Assembly (NCBI RefSeq): GCF_020621385.1
Contig: NZ_JAESVA010000006.1
Location: 213,143 to 277,142, forward strand
Source: Acidisoma cellulosilyticum
GTDB taxonomy: Bacteria; Pseudomonadota; Alphaproteobacteria; Acetobacterales; Acetobacteraceae
Direction: 5' to 3'
Length of the DNA: 64,000 nt
The position numbers and the translations under genes were made by a program. This document shows, piece by piece, positions 17,889 to 26,493 of the stretch. How positions within the stretch are numbered: the stretch's first letter is position 1; each line of letters opens with the position of its first letter. A model generated the notes under the pieces. It ran no database searches. It had not been told where the DNA came from and was given only the letters and a program-made list of their open reading frames with translations.

Positions 17889-18800
17889 CTATGCGTCGCC
17901 CGGCAGGGGCGTGCCGGTGACGCGCCCGTATAGCCGCGCGACCGAGGCATCGTCATCGCGTCCCATGCCGCTGGCGGCGGTCATCATGAACATCTGCAGG
18001 GCGCTGCTCGCGATCGGCACCGGAAACTTCTCGGTGCGCGCCATGTCCATGATGATCCCAAGATCCTTGGTGAAGATCTCCACCGCGCTGCGCGGCGCAT
18101 AATCGCCGTCCAGAACATGGGGCACCCGGTTCTCGAACATCCAGGAATTGCCGGCCGAGGCGGTGATGACCTCATAGACGCGACGGATGTCCAGACCCTG
18201 TTTGGCGGCGAAGGTAATCGCCTCGCAGGCGGCCGCGATATGAACGCCTGCGAGCAGCTGATTGATCATCTTGAAGGCAGCACCCGTGCCGGCGGAATCG
18301 CCGAGTTCATACAGCGTCGCTGCCATGGCATCCAACGCCGGCTTCGCCTTTTCGAAGGCGGTGGCGGAGCCTGACGCCAGGATGGTCAAGGCGCCTTCGG
18401 CCGCGCGCTGCGCGCCGCCGCTGATCGGCGCGTCAAGATAGTGGCGGCCCGTCGCCTCCACCCTTGCCGCCAGCCCGCGCGCCACATCGGGCGCCATGGT
18501 CGCGGCCGAGATGAAGACCGCATCCGCTGGCATTGTCTCGGCACAGCCGTCGGCCCCGAACAGCACGGCCTCGGTCTGCGCGGCATTGACGACGACGGAA
18601 ATGACGATGGCGGAGCCTGCGGCCGCCTCCGCCGGTGTCGCGGCCACCCGTCCGCCTTCCGCCTGGAACCGGTCCCGCCCGGCCGCGGACACATCGCAGC
18701 CGACGACATCGAAGCCCGCGCGTTGCAAGGACAAAGCCATGCCGAAACCCATGGAGCCAAGACCGATAACGGTGATCTGCGGCTGTGCGGTGGAATTCAT
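17889..18800 (-). CDS. ltnD: L-threonate 2-dehydrogenase (LtnD)
   Basis: A 303-residue member of the beta-hydroxyacid dehydrogenase family. The NAD motif GLGSMGFGMA is at residues 13-22, the substrate motif DAPISGGAQRAAEG near 122, and the catalytic lysine in FKMINQLLAGVH near 171. LtnD oxidises L-threonate at C2 to 2-oxo-tetronate. Direct linkage to otnI and otnK makes this the best reading; tartronate semialdehyde reductase is the main alternative from sequence alone. It follows permease C2 after 42 bases. Confidence 0.88.
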   Translation of the reverse strand: MNSTAQPQITVIGLGSMGFGMALSLQRAGFDVVGCDVSAAGRDRFQAEGGRVAATPAEAAAGSAIVISVVVNAAQTEAVLFGADGCAETMPADAVFISAATMAPDVARGLAARVEATGRHYLDAPISGGAQRAAEGALTILASGSATAFEKAKPALDAMAATLYELGDSAGTGAAFKMINQLLAGVHIAAACEAITFAAKQGLDIRRVYEVITASAGNSWMFENRVPHVLDGDYAPRSAVEIFTKDLGIIMDMARTEKFPVPIASSALQMFMMTAASGMGRDDDASVARLYGRVTGTPLPGDA

Positions 18801-18842
18801 GGATCAGTCGTCCTCAGTGGAAGGAATAGAAAGCCAGGGGCC

Positions 18843-19817
18843 TTACCGGCGGCTGCGCCCCAGGAACAGGAAGGCGAGCGCCAGAAGAATGGCACCGAAG
18901 ACGATCTCGCGCTCGCCTTGCGATACGTTCAAGGTGATGAGCATCGCCTCCAGCAGGATCACCGTCATCGCACCAGCGATACTGCCGCCGTAGCCGCCCT
19001 CCCCACCCGCCAGGCGACTGCCGCCGATCACGACCGCCGCGACCGGCGGCAAAAGATAGTCGTCACCCATACCAAGATAGGCCTGGGACGAGTAGCCGCT
19101 CAGCAGCAACCCCACCAATGCCGCCATCACGCCGCTGGTGATGAAGACGGCCGCATAGACGCGCCCCAGTCTGATGCCGGAGACGAGCGCCACAAGTTCG
19201 TTGCTGCCGATCGCATAGACGGCTCTGCCGAACGGCGTAAACCGCAAGGCGCCAATGACAATGACGGCGCAAACCGCCCAAAGCACGGCGGCCATCGGTA
19301 TTTCGCCGACCATGCCGAGCGCCAGGAACTTTGCCGCCGGCGGCACGACGGTCGTGGGCGCGGCGGCATTCGTGTAGATCAGGGTCAAGCCCTGCAGCAT
19401 CAGATTGATGCTAAGTGTCCAGATCAGCGAATTCACGCGCAGCACATAGACGCCGAGCATGTTCACGAGACCGACCGCGACGCCGATGCCGATCGCCGCG
19501 CCGAAGGCGACCCATTCATGCGGATGCGCCGCATAGAGATTGGTCGCGAAAATGCCGGTCAGCGTGATGGTCCAAGGGATCGACAGATCGATATGGCCGA
19601 TCAGGATGGCGAGGGTTTCGCCGATCGCGACGAGGCCGATGAAGGCCGCCTGGATCAATTGCAGCCGGATGGTGTGCCAGGTCAGAAAATCCGCGCTGGC
19701 GATCACGCACAGCGCATAGACCACCGCCAGAATCAGCCAAGGCAGCGCCCCGCGCCGGACCGCCGCGGATAGGCGGGGGCCCGACCGGCCCGGCTGCAGA
19801 TCTGTCGTGGCACTCAT
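18843..19817 (-). CDS. CUT2 sugar ABC transporter permease 2 (transporter C)
   Basis: A 324-residue RbsC-like inner-membrane permease with GHIDLSIPWTITLTG near residue 75 and AAVVIGGSRLAGGEGGYGG near 258. It overlaps the preceding permease gene by 4 bases. Transporter C is the only system here with two different permeases, suggesting a heterodimeric channel as in the LsrCD autoinducer transporter. The variant IDLSIPW, where family members usually have IDLSVG, hints at divergence of this subunit. Confidence 0.93.
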   Translation of the reverse strand: MSATTDLQPGRSGPRLSAAVRRGALPWLILAVVYALCVIASADFLTWHTIRLQLIQAAFIGLVAIGETLAILIGHIDLSIPWTITLTGIFATNLYAAHPHEWVAFGAAIGIGVAVGLVNMLGVYVLRVNSLIWTLSINLMLQGLTLIYTNAAAPTTVVPPAAKFLALGMVGEIPMAAVLWAVCAVIVIGALRFTPFGRAVYAIGSNELVALVSGIRLGRVYAAVFITSGVMAALVGLLLSGYSSQAYLGMGDDYLLPPVAAVVIGGSRLAGGEGGYGGSIAGAMTVILLEAMLITLNVSQGEREIVFGAILLALAFLFLGRSRR

Positions 19818-20797
19818 GACTGGCTCCTGCCCAGCAAGCTCGTCCAGCTTTGCGCCCTTAACAGCCTTATGCCGGCCAGGCCGAGCACGAGGATCAGAAT
19901 CCCGCCCTCGATGAAGTCCTGCCAGAAGGCCGAGATGCCGACGACGCTCAGCACATTCAGGATGATGGACAGCAGAATGGCGCCAAGGATCGGGCCGATC
20001 ATGCTGCCGCGTCCGCCGGTCAGCGCCACGCCACCCAGCACGGCGGCGGCGAGCGAGTTCAGCGTATAGACATTGCCGATGCTGGGATCGCCGGACGTCG
20101 TCTCGGCCGCCAGAAACAGCCCCGCGATGGCCGCGAACAGACCCGCCAGCATATAGGCCGCCATGCCCACCCTGCGGACCGGAATGCCGGAGGCAAAGGC
20201 GCTGTCGGGATTGTCGCCATAGGCCAGGATGAAGCGCCCCAGGCGACTGCGGAAGACCGGCAGCCAGATGACGAGCACCGCGAGCAGCAGCAGCACGGCG
20301 GAAAACGGCAGCAGGCCCCAGTTTCCCGTCAGAAGATTGGCGAAACTATCCGGAATCGAGCCACCCGGTTGCGGGCGCAAAGTCAGCGATATGCCGGCAT
20401 AGACGAAGGAGGTGCAGAAGGTCGCGATCAGCGGCGCCACGCGGCCGTAAGCGACGACGACGCCGTTGATGGCGCCGGCCAGCACGCCGATCAGAAGCGA
20501 GGCGATGACCACCAGCACAATGCTCGTCGTCCCGTCACCCATGAAGGTCGCGGCGAAGCAATTGACCAGGCTGATTTCCGACCCGATCGACAGATCCAGC
20601 GCTCCGGTCATCAAAACCACGGTCTGCCCGAGTGCGGCGAGTGCCAGCGTCACGGATGCATTGGCCAGGCTCGCGATCCCGAAGGCGGATAAAATGGCCG
20701 GCTGATAGGCGGCATAAAGGGCGACCACGGCAATGACGCCGATGGCACAGCAAAGCGGGCCGATATGCTCGCCCAACCGATCGCGCATTTTGCTCAT
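19814..20797 (-). CDS. CUT2 sugar ABC transporter permease 1 (transporter C)
   Basis: A 327-residue RbsC-like permease with GALDLSIGSEISLVN near residue 70 and AAVLGGVALTGGRGSMIG near 262. The ATG at 20797 overlaps the ATPase stop (ATGA); in-frame sequence further upstream lies inside the ATPase gene and is not coding. It probably pairs with the permease at 18843. Imports the ligand of binding protein C, plausibly L-threonate or a related acid given the downstream ltnD, otnI and otnK. Confidence 0.92.
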   Translation of the reverse strand: MSKMRDRLGEHIGPLCCAIGVIAVVALYAAYQPAILSAFGIASLANASVTLALAALGQTVVLMTGALDLSIGSEISLVNCFAATFMGDGTTSIVLVVIASLLIGVLAGAINGVVVAYGRVAPLIATFCTSFVYAGISLTLRPQPGGSIPDSFANLLTGNWGLLPFSAVLLLLAVLVIWLPVFRSRLGRFILAYGDNPDSAFASGIPVRRVGMAAYMLAGLFAAIAGLFLAAETTSGDPSIGNVYTLNSLAAAVLGGVALTGGRGSMIGPILGAILLSIILNVLSVVGISAFWQDFIEGGILILVLGLAGIRLLRAQSWTSLLGRSQS

Positions 20798-22317
20798 GCC
20801 GCCACAGTCCCGGTATCGCGAAATGACAGAGCCAGAATGGATTCCTCGTTGATCTCCGCGCCCGAAACGGCGCCGGCGATCTTGCCGCCGCGAAAGACCA
20901 GAACGCGCGAGCACAGAATCGGAAACTCGACCATATCCGTTGAATACAAAATGATGCCTTTGCCTGCCGCCGCAAGGTCGCGGATTGTTGCGTAGATCGT
21001 CTCGCGAGCTCCGGCATCGACACCGCGGGTCGGATCGCAGAACAGATAGATGTCGCGCTCGAAGGCCAGCCATTTGGCGGCGATCACCTTCTGCTGATTG
21101 CCGCCGCTGAGACTGCCGAGCGGCGCATCGGCCGACGAGCATTTGATCGCCAATTGCCGGATCAGCGCGGAAACGACGGCCTTCTCTTGCCTGGAATCGA
21201 GGAACAGAAAGCGCCGCAGGCGATTGAGGATGGTGATCGTGACATTATGCGCGATCGGCAGAAACATGAATCCGCCCATGTTCTTGCGATCGTCGGGAAT
21301 GAAGGCGAGCCCTGCCGCGATCGCCTGCAAGGGCCGTGACGCGCGACGGGCCTGCCCACGAATGATGACATCGCCCCGCAACCCGCGACGGAAAAGCCCG
21401 AACAAAGCGAACAGCATGTCCTTCTGCCCTTGCCCTTCCAGACCGGCCAGACCCAGGACTTCCCCCGGGCGCAGATCGAAGGACACCCCGTTCAGCCGGC
21501 CGTCCAGGCGCAGATCCGCCACCTGCAGGATGGGCGGCGTTGAGTCCGGCGGCGCCGGTGGCGGCGGCACCGCATGCAATTGCTGCTGCGTCTCCCCCAG
21601 CATCAATTCAAGCGCGCGCTCGCGCGTGAAGCTGTGGCGCGGAAACGCACCGACCTTGCGCCCGCTGCGCAGGATCGTGACGCTGTCGGCAATATCCTCG
21701 ATCTCTTCCATGCGATGCGAGATGAAGATGATCGCCCGGCCTTTGGCACGCAGGCCCCGCACGACGGTCAGCAGACGATGCACATCGGTCAGGCCAAGGG
21801 CCGATGTCGGCTCGTCCAGAATCAGCACGCGCGGATCGAAGGACATGGCCTTCGCGATTTCCACCAATTGGCGCTGCGCCAGGGACAAGGTCCCCACGCG
21901 CGCATCGGCCGCAATATCCGGCACGCCGATTTCGGCGAGCAGCGCTTCCGTGCGACGCAGACTGGCATCTTCCCGGATATGCCCGAAACGCCCGCGCTCC
22001 TCCCGGCCGATCAGCACGTTCTGCGCGACCGTCAAGCTGCCAAAGAGAGACAATTCCTGGTGCACGGTCGCGACACCGGCTTCGAAGGCCATGCGCGGCG
22101 AGGTCAGATGGCGTCCTTCGCCACCGATCGCGATGCTGCCGCCGTCGGGCAGGATATTGCCCGACAGCAGCTTCACGAGCGTACTTTTGCCGGCACCGTT
22201 CGCACCCAGAAGGGCCAGCACCTCGCCCGCAGCAAGGCTGAGGCTGACATCTTCCAGCGCAGTGATCCCACCATAGCGCTTGGTGAGATTTTCCGCCCGC
22301 AATACGGCATCCGGCAT
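20794..22317 (-). CDS. CUT2 sugar ABC transporter ATPase, two domains (transporter C)
   Basis: A 507-residue RbsA-type protein. Domain 1: Walker A GANGAGKST near residue 38, Walker B LILDEPTSALG. Domain 2: LSGGNQQKV, but the Walker B region reads YLFCDPTRGVDAG where DEPTRG is usual, so the Asp-Glu pair is altered to Cys-Asp. In CUT2 ATPases one site is often degenerate, so function is still likely. It follows the binding protein after 5 bases and overlaps permease 1. Confidence 0.93.
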   Translation of the reverse strand: MPDAVLRAENLTKRYGGITALEDVSLSLAAGEVLALLGANGAGKSTLVKLLSGNILPDGGSIAIGGEGRHLTSPRMAFEAGVATVHQELSLFGSLTVAQNVLIGREERGRFGHIREDASLRRTEALLAEIGVPDIAADARVGTLSLAQRQLVEIAKAMSFDPRVLILDEPTSALGLTDVHRLLTVVRGLRAKGRAIIFISHRMEEIEDIADSVTILRSGRKVGAFPRHSFTRERALELMLGETQQQLHAVPPPPAPPDSTPPILQVADLRLDGRLNGVSFDLRPGEVLGLAGLEGQGQKDMLFALFGLFRRGLRGDVIIRGQARRASRPLQAIAAGLAFIPDDRKNMGGFMFLPIAHNVTITILNRLRRFLFLDSRQEKAVVSALIRQLAIKCSSADAPLGSLSGGNQQKVIAAKWLAFERDIYLFCDPTRGVDAGARETIYATIRDLAAAGKGIILYSTDMVEFPILCSRVLVFRGGKIAGAVSGAEINEESILALSFRDTGTVAA

Positions 22318-22322
22318 CGTGA

Positions 22323-23426
22323 TTACTTCACAACGTCAGTGACGGGGATATGCACGCCGCATTGCGGAATGCTGATATTCGTCACGAAGCTGCCCGGCAG
22401 CTTGGGGAAGTAATCGACATCCGGCTTCATCTCATCCGTGGTCAAGGCCGTCAGCGGCACATTGGCGCTTTGCGGCAAGGACTGGCCGGAGAGTGTCGCA
22501 ATGGCCGCGCGGATCGCGACCGCCACCAGCGCCGGCGACTGACCGATCACCGTGGCGGGGATCTTGTTCTCCGTCGCCAGCATCATGAAGCCGTTATCGG
22601 ACTCGCCCGTCATCGGCACCAAAGGCGCATGAACCTGCAGGATCGCCTGCAAAGCGCCCGTCGCCCCCTCGGTGCCCCAGACACCGCCGATATCATGATG
22701 CGTCGCCAGCGCATCCGCCGTCACTTTCTGATTTGTGCCGACATCCCAACCGCCATAGACTTCGACAAGCTTCAGATCCGGATGGTCCTTGAACACGGAT
22801 TTCGCGCCGTCGACCTGGTCGTTGTCGACGGTCGCGCCGGCAAGGCCGCGCACCATCAGGATGGTTTTATTGGCAGGCACCTGCTTGACCAGGAATTGCG
22901 CCCATTGACGGCCCATTTCGGTCTGGTCTTCGTTGACGTTGATCGCTTTCAGCGTGCCCACGGTATTGTCGAAGGCGACCACCACAATGCCCTGTTTCAC
23001 GGCCTGGTTGATGACGCTGTCCAGCCCGGTGGGCGAGGCCGCATCGACCACGATGGCATCGTAACCCGACAGGATCATGCTGCGGATCTGCGAAATCTGC
23101 TGCGATACGTCATTGCCGGAATTGAAGATCTTGAAGCTGGAAATATGCTGCGCGACGTCCGGCTGCTTGACATAGGCGCTGGCGATATTGAGCATTTCGG
23201 TGCGCCAGTTATTGCCGTACAGCGAATTGCTGAACGCAATCTTATACGGGCCGGCCTTGTGCTTGGCCGCCATCATCGGCGTATCGGCGGTCGCCTTCAC
23301 GAAACACTGCGCAAGGCTGGCCGGATCGGTCAGGCTTTGCGCCCGAGCACTGCCGGCGGTCAGAAGTCCAGCCGCCGCCATCAAGGCAAAGGCGCTCAGG
23401 CCCAGAAGACCGTTTCTGTAGGACAT
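22323..23426 (-). CDS. Periplasmic sugar-binding protein (transporter C)
   Basis: A 367-residue type I periplasmic binding protein with a Sec signal peptide (about residues 1-29, ending GSARAQ). Mature landmarks are YKIAFSNSLYGNNWRTEM and YDAIVVDAASPTGLD. The ATG at 23426 (MSYRNG) is preferred to one at 23480 because it opens directly on a signal peptide. It heads the operon C-ltnD-otnI-otnK, divergent from lacI-otnC. L-threonate or another tetronate is the inferred ligand. Confidence 0.9.
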   Translation of the reverse strand: MSYRNGLLGLSAFALMAAAGLLTAGSARAQSLTDPASLAQCFVKATADTPMMAAKHKAGPYKIAFSNSLYGNNWRTEMLNIASAYVKQPDVAQHISSFKIFNSGNDVSQQISQIRSMILSGYDAIVVDAASPTGLDSVINQAVKQGIVVVAFDNTVGTLKAINVNEDQTEMGRQWAQFLVKQVPANKTILMVRGLAGATVDNDQVDGAKSVFKDHPDLKLVEVYGGWDVGTNQKVTADALATHHDIGGVWGTEGATGALQAILQVHAPLVPMTGESDNGFMMLATENKIPATVIGQSPALVAVAIRAAIATLSGQSLPQSANVPLTALTTDEMKPDVDYFPKLPGSFVTNISIPQCGVHIPVTDVVK

Positions 23427-23478
23427 GTCTTTCCCCTGCGCCGTTCGTTTTCCTTGCCCCGAACCATCCGCGGCAACC

Positions 23479-23494
23479 ATGACAGCGCTGTCAT
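23479..23494. promoter_or_regulatory. Perfect 16-bp LacI-type operator palindrome
   Basis: ATGACAGCGCTGTCAT is a perfect palindrome with a central CG-type core (GCGC), the normal architecture for LacI/GalR-family operators. It lies between divergent binding protein C and the LacI gene and could control both directions: transporter C-ltnD-otnI-otnK and lacI-otnC. This one site would then co-ordinate all otn genes. Confidence 0.7.
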
Positions 23495-23568
23495 TGGAAC
23501 CATGGCAAACTCTTCCCGGCCGGTCAAGATGCCTCTATCCGGTGTGGACGGGGCGGAGTTTCCGGAGC

Positions 23569-24606
23569 ATGACAGGGACTATGGATCACCCGACCACAGG
23601 GCGCAGCACCGCCCGGCGCACCACGCTCACCGAAGTCGCCCAGCAGGCCGGCGTCAGTGAGATCACCGTGTCGCGGGTGCTGCGCGACAGCGGGCCCATC
23701 GCGCCGGCCACGCGGGACCGCGTCATGGCGGCCGTCCGCGCGCTCGGCTATGTGCCGAACCGCGTCGCCGGCACCCTTGCCTCCTCCGGCTCGAATCTCG
23801 TCGGCATCGTGCTGCCCTCGCTCGCCAATATCGTTTTCCCGGAAGTTCTGCGCGGCGCGGCCGGACCGCTGGCGACGATGGGCTATCAGCCCGTCATCGC
23901 CGTTACGGAATACGATATCGCGCGGGAAGAAACGCTCATCGAATCTCTGCTGTCCTGGCGGCCGGCCGGGCTGATCGTGACCGGGCTGGAACATACCCCG
24001 CGCGCCGAAGCCATGCTGCGCAATGCCGGCGTGCGCGTTGCGGAATTGATGGATAGCGACGGTACCGGCATCGACATCATCGTCGGATTTTCGAATGCCG
24101 AGGCCGGGCGCATCGCTGCCCGTCACCTGCTGTCGCGCGGCTACCGCCGCTTCGGCTATGTCGGCCATGGCGGGGGCGCCACCATCGGCGCCGATCTGCG
24201 CGCCGGCAAGCGCTGGACCGGCTTCACCACGACGCTGGCCGCCGCCGGGCATCCGCCGCTGGACAAGGAAATCGTCGACGCCCCGTCATCGATCGCCGCT
24301 GGCCGCTGCGGTTTGGCCGAACTCCTCGCGCGCTCGCCGCATCTCGACGCGATCTATTTCTCGAATGACGATATGGCGCTCGGCGGTTATTTCCACTGCC
24401 TCGCGAACGGCATTGCCGTGCCCGGTCAATTGGCCTTGTTCGGCCATAACGCGCTGGACGTCGGCCAAGTCGCCCCGCAGCCGCTATCGACCGTTCGGAC
24501 GGCCAGGCTGAAGATCGGCGAAATTGCGGCCAGGCTCGTCTGCGGCGATGCGCCCTCGCAAAAAGTCGATGTCGGCGTCGAACTGGTCGAAGGTGCGACC
24601 GCATAA
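23569..24606 (+). CDS. LacI-family transcriptional regulator of the tetronate genes
   Basis: A 345-residue repressor. The N-terminal HTH (TLTEVAQQAGVSEITVSRVL, about residues 19-38) is followed by the hinge YVPNRVAGTLASS and a periplasmic-binding-protein-like sensor domain (GIVLPSLANIVFPEVL; HLDAIYFSNDDMALGGYF). ATG at 23569 is used; ATG at 23581 is equally possible, while a longer start at 23425 would run through the operator. It is co-transcribed with otnC and divergent from transporter C. Gluconate-type GntR proteins of E. coli are close family relatives, which fits a sugar-acid effector. Confidence 0.9.
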   Translation: MTGTMDHPTTGRSTARRTTLTEVAQQAGVSEITVSRVLRDSGPIAPATRDRVMAAVRALGYVPNRVAGTLASSGSNLVGIVLPSLANIVFPEVLRGAAGPLATMGYQPVIAVTEYDIAREETLIESLLSWRPAGLIVTGLEHTPRAEAMLRNAGVRVAELMDSDGTGIDIIVGFSNAEAGRIAARHLLSRGYRRFGYVGHGGGATIGADLRAGKRWTGFTTTLAAAGHPPLDKEIVDAPSSIAAGRCGLAELLARSPHLDAIYFSNDDMALGGYFHCLANGIAVPGQLALFGHNALDVGQVAPQPLSTVRTARLKIGEIAARLVCGDAPSQKVDVGVELVEGATA

Positions 24607-24634
24607 TCCTCAACAGACACGACGGGAGACCGGC

Positions 24635-25327
24635 ATGACCGAATCCAAGCTGCGCGAGCAGATCTGCACTTTCGCGCGCTCCTTGTTCGAGCGCGGATTG
24701 ACGCCCGGCTCCTCCGGCAATATCAGCGCGCGCCTGCCGGAAGGCGGCTGGCTGATGACGCCCACCGATGCATCGATGGGCTTTCTCGACCCCGCGCGCA
24801 TCTCGAAACTGGATGCGAATGCCGCATGGATCTCAGGCGACAAGCCGACCAAGGAGATTCCGCTGCATACGGCGCTCTATGACACGCGCCACGGCGCCGG
24901 CGCGATTGTTCATCTGCATTCCACGCATTCCGTCGCCGTCTCCATGCTGCCGGAAATCGATCCCCGCGCCGTCCTGCCGCCGCTCACGCCCTATTACCTC
25001 ATGCGCGTCGGGCAGACCGCCCTGGTGCCCTACCACCGGCCAGGGGACCCGCAGGTGGCATCGGCCATTCGCGGGCTCGCCGGAAAATACAGCGCCGTGC
25101 TGCTGGCCAATCATGGGCCCGTCGTCGCCGGCAAAAGCCTGGAAGCCGCCGTCTATGCCATGGAAGAATTGGAGGAGACCGCCAAGCTTTATCTTCTGCT
25201 GCGCGGCCTCAACCCACGCGCCTTGTCATCCGCGCAAATCCAGGACCTGGCCGGCACCTTCGGACTGGATCTGCATCGGGATCACGATGATCCCGATGAC
25301 CATCACCACCAACCGCATCATCACTGA
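24635..25327 (+). CDS. otnC: 3-oxo-tetronate 4-phosphate decarboxylase (OtnC), class II aldolase family
   Basis: A 230-residue class II aldolase/adducin-family enzyme with GSSGNISARLPEG near residue 27, zinc ligands in HLHSTHS near 92 and NHGPVVAGKSLE near 156. OtnC decarboxylates 3-oxo-tetronate 4-phosphate to DHAP and CO2, the last step of the pathway. The ATG at 24635 follows a GGGAG ribosome site; a start at 24524 would lie inside lacI. Unusually the protein ends in a His/Asp-rich tail (HRDHDDPDDHHHQPHHH), which may bind metal. Confidence 0.9.
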   Translation: MTESKLREQICTFARSLFERGLTPGSSGNISARLPEGGWLMTPTDASMGFLDPARISKLDANAAWISGDKPTKEIPLHTALYDTRHGAGAIVHLHSTHSVAVSMLPEIDPRAVLPPLTPYYLMRVGQTALVPYHRPGDPQVASAIRGLAGKYSAVLLANHGPVVAGKSLEAAVYAMEELEETAKLYLLLRGLNPRALSSAQIQDLAGTFGLDLHRDHDDPDDHHHQPHHH

Positions 25328-25352
25328 CGCGCGCTTCGACGCATTCACACCA

Positions 25353-25375
25353 GACGGCGGCCGTCTGCCGCCGTC
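25353..25375 (+). terminator. Hairpin after otnC
   Basis: GACGGCGGC at 25353-25361 and GCCGCCGTC at 25367-25375 form a perfect 9-bp GC stem with a 5-nt loop, 26 bases after the otnC stop. There is no T-run, so termination may need Rho, but the position fits the end of the lacI-otnC unit before the transporter D promoter. Confidence 0.55.
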
Positions 25376-25423
25376 ACGACCGCGATTTCAACGACGATAT
25401 AGGGTGACCATACAAGCCTGCCC

Positions 25424-25451
25424 TTGACGCTGCTCTGCCCACTGGTATGGT
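25424..25451 (+). promoter_or_regulatory. Candidate sigma-70-type promoter and overlapping operator for transporter D
   Basis: TTGACG (25424-25429) and TATGGT (25446-25451) are separated by 16 bases and lie about 57 bases ahead of the binding-protein ATG. The -10 element is embedded in CTGGTATGGTACCCGAACCAG, where CTGGT and ACCAG are inverted, resembling operators of FadR-type GntR proteins. The GntR gene at 29446 in the same operon would be the natural autoregulator. Confidence 0.4.
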
Positions 25452-25507
25452 ACCCGAACCAGAAACAATAGCGAACGCCGGAAAGGCGTCGAAAAAGGGG
25501 AAACCGA

Positions 25508-26482
25508 ATGAAAAGGCGAGCGCTTCTTGCGGCGACTGCGTCCGCGGCGGCCATGGGTCTGCTGGATGTCGACAAAGTCTTCGCAGCCGACAAGCAGATC
25601 GTTTATCTGACGCCGGGTCTGGATCTGCCGTTCTGGCGGGCTGTCGCCAAAGGCGTCGGCGCCCATGCCAAGGCCGCCGGTTATGACTATAAGGTCTTCG
25701 ACTCGCATAACAGCGCGCAGACGCAGTTGCAGAATGCGCAAGACGCCATCGCGCGCAATGTCGCCGGCATCGTCATTTCGCCGACTGACAGTTCCACGGC
25801 GCCGAGCGTGCTGGCGCTCGCACAGCGCAACGGCATACCCGTCGTCATCTGCGATATCGGCACCAATGGCGGCGATTACGTGTCCTTCATCAAGTCCGAC
25901 AATTACAAGGGCGCCTACGGGGTCGGTGCGGCCTTCGCCAAAGCGCTCATCGCCAAAGGCTATCAGAAAGATCCCTTCGGTCTGGTGACGATTTCGCTGG
26001 CCCGCAAGAACGGCCAGGACCGCACGAACGGATTTCGCGATGCCATGAAGGCGGCCGGTCTGGTCGATCAAGCCGCGTTGAAGCAGATGGCCTCCTACAC
26101 GACCGACGAAACCTATAAATTCGTCCAGGACATGCTGACGGCGTCGCCCAACCTGCATGGCATCTTCGTCGAAACCGATCAGCCGACGCTCGGCGCCATT
26201 CAGGCCCTCAAGGCCGCCAATCGTCAAAACGACGTGCTGGTCGCAAGCTTCGACGGCATCCCGGAATTCATCGATCTGCTCAAAAGCGGACAGATCGTCG
26301 TGGCCGGCATGCAGCAGCCTTATCTGATGGGCAATCAGGCAGCGGATGCGCTTCTGTCGGCCCTGAAGGGCGGCAAGCCCGCGAAGGAAATCCTGGTGCC
26401 GATCATGATCGCCACGCATGAGAATATCGACAGTCTGGTGCCGGTCGCCAATAAGACCGTCTTCGCTTTGGGCGACGGCTGA
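25508..26482 (+). CDS. Periplasmic sugar-binding protein (transporter D)
   Basis: A 324-residue RbsB-type binding protein. The N-terminus MKRRALLAATASAAAMG is a twin-arginine-like or Sec leader ending FAAD near residue 27. Mature motifs are PGLDLPFWRAVAKGV near 36, GIVISPTDSSTAP and ASFDGIPEFIDLL. It is the first gene of a six-gene plus-strand operon (binding protein, ATPase, permease, GntR, DenD-2, isomerase). Ligand unknown, perhaps an aldonate or aldose that leads to the DenD-2 substrate. Confidence 0.92.
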   Translation: MKRRALLAATASAAAMGLLDVDKVFAADKQIVYLTPGLDLPFWRAVAKGVGAHAKAAGYDYKVFDSHNSAQTQLQNAQDAIARNVAGIVISPTDSSTAPSVLALAQRNGIPVVICDIGTNGGDYVSFIKSDNYKGAYGVGAAFAKALIAKGYQKDPFGLVTISLARKNGQDRTNGFRDAMKAAGLVDQAALKQMASYTTDETYKFVQDMLTASPNLHGIFVETDQPTLGAIQALKAANRQNDVLVASFDGIPEFIDLLKSGQIVVAGMQQPYLMGNQAADALLSALKGGKPAKEILVPIMIATHENIDSLVPVANKTVFALGDG

Positions 26483-26493
26483 CAGCGTCGACG

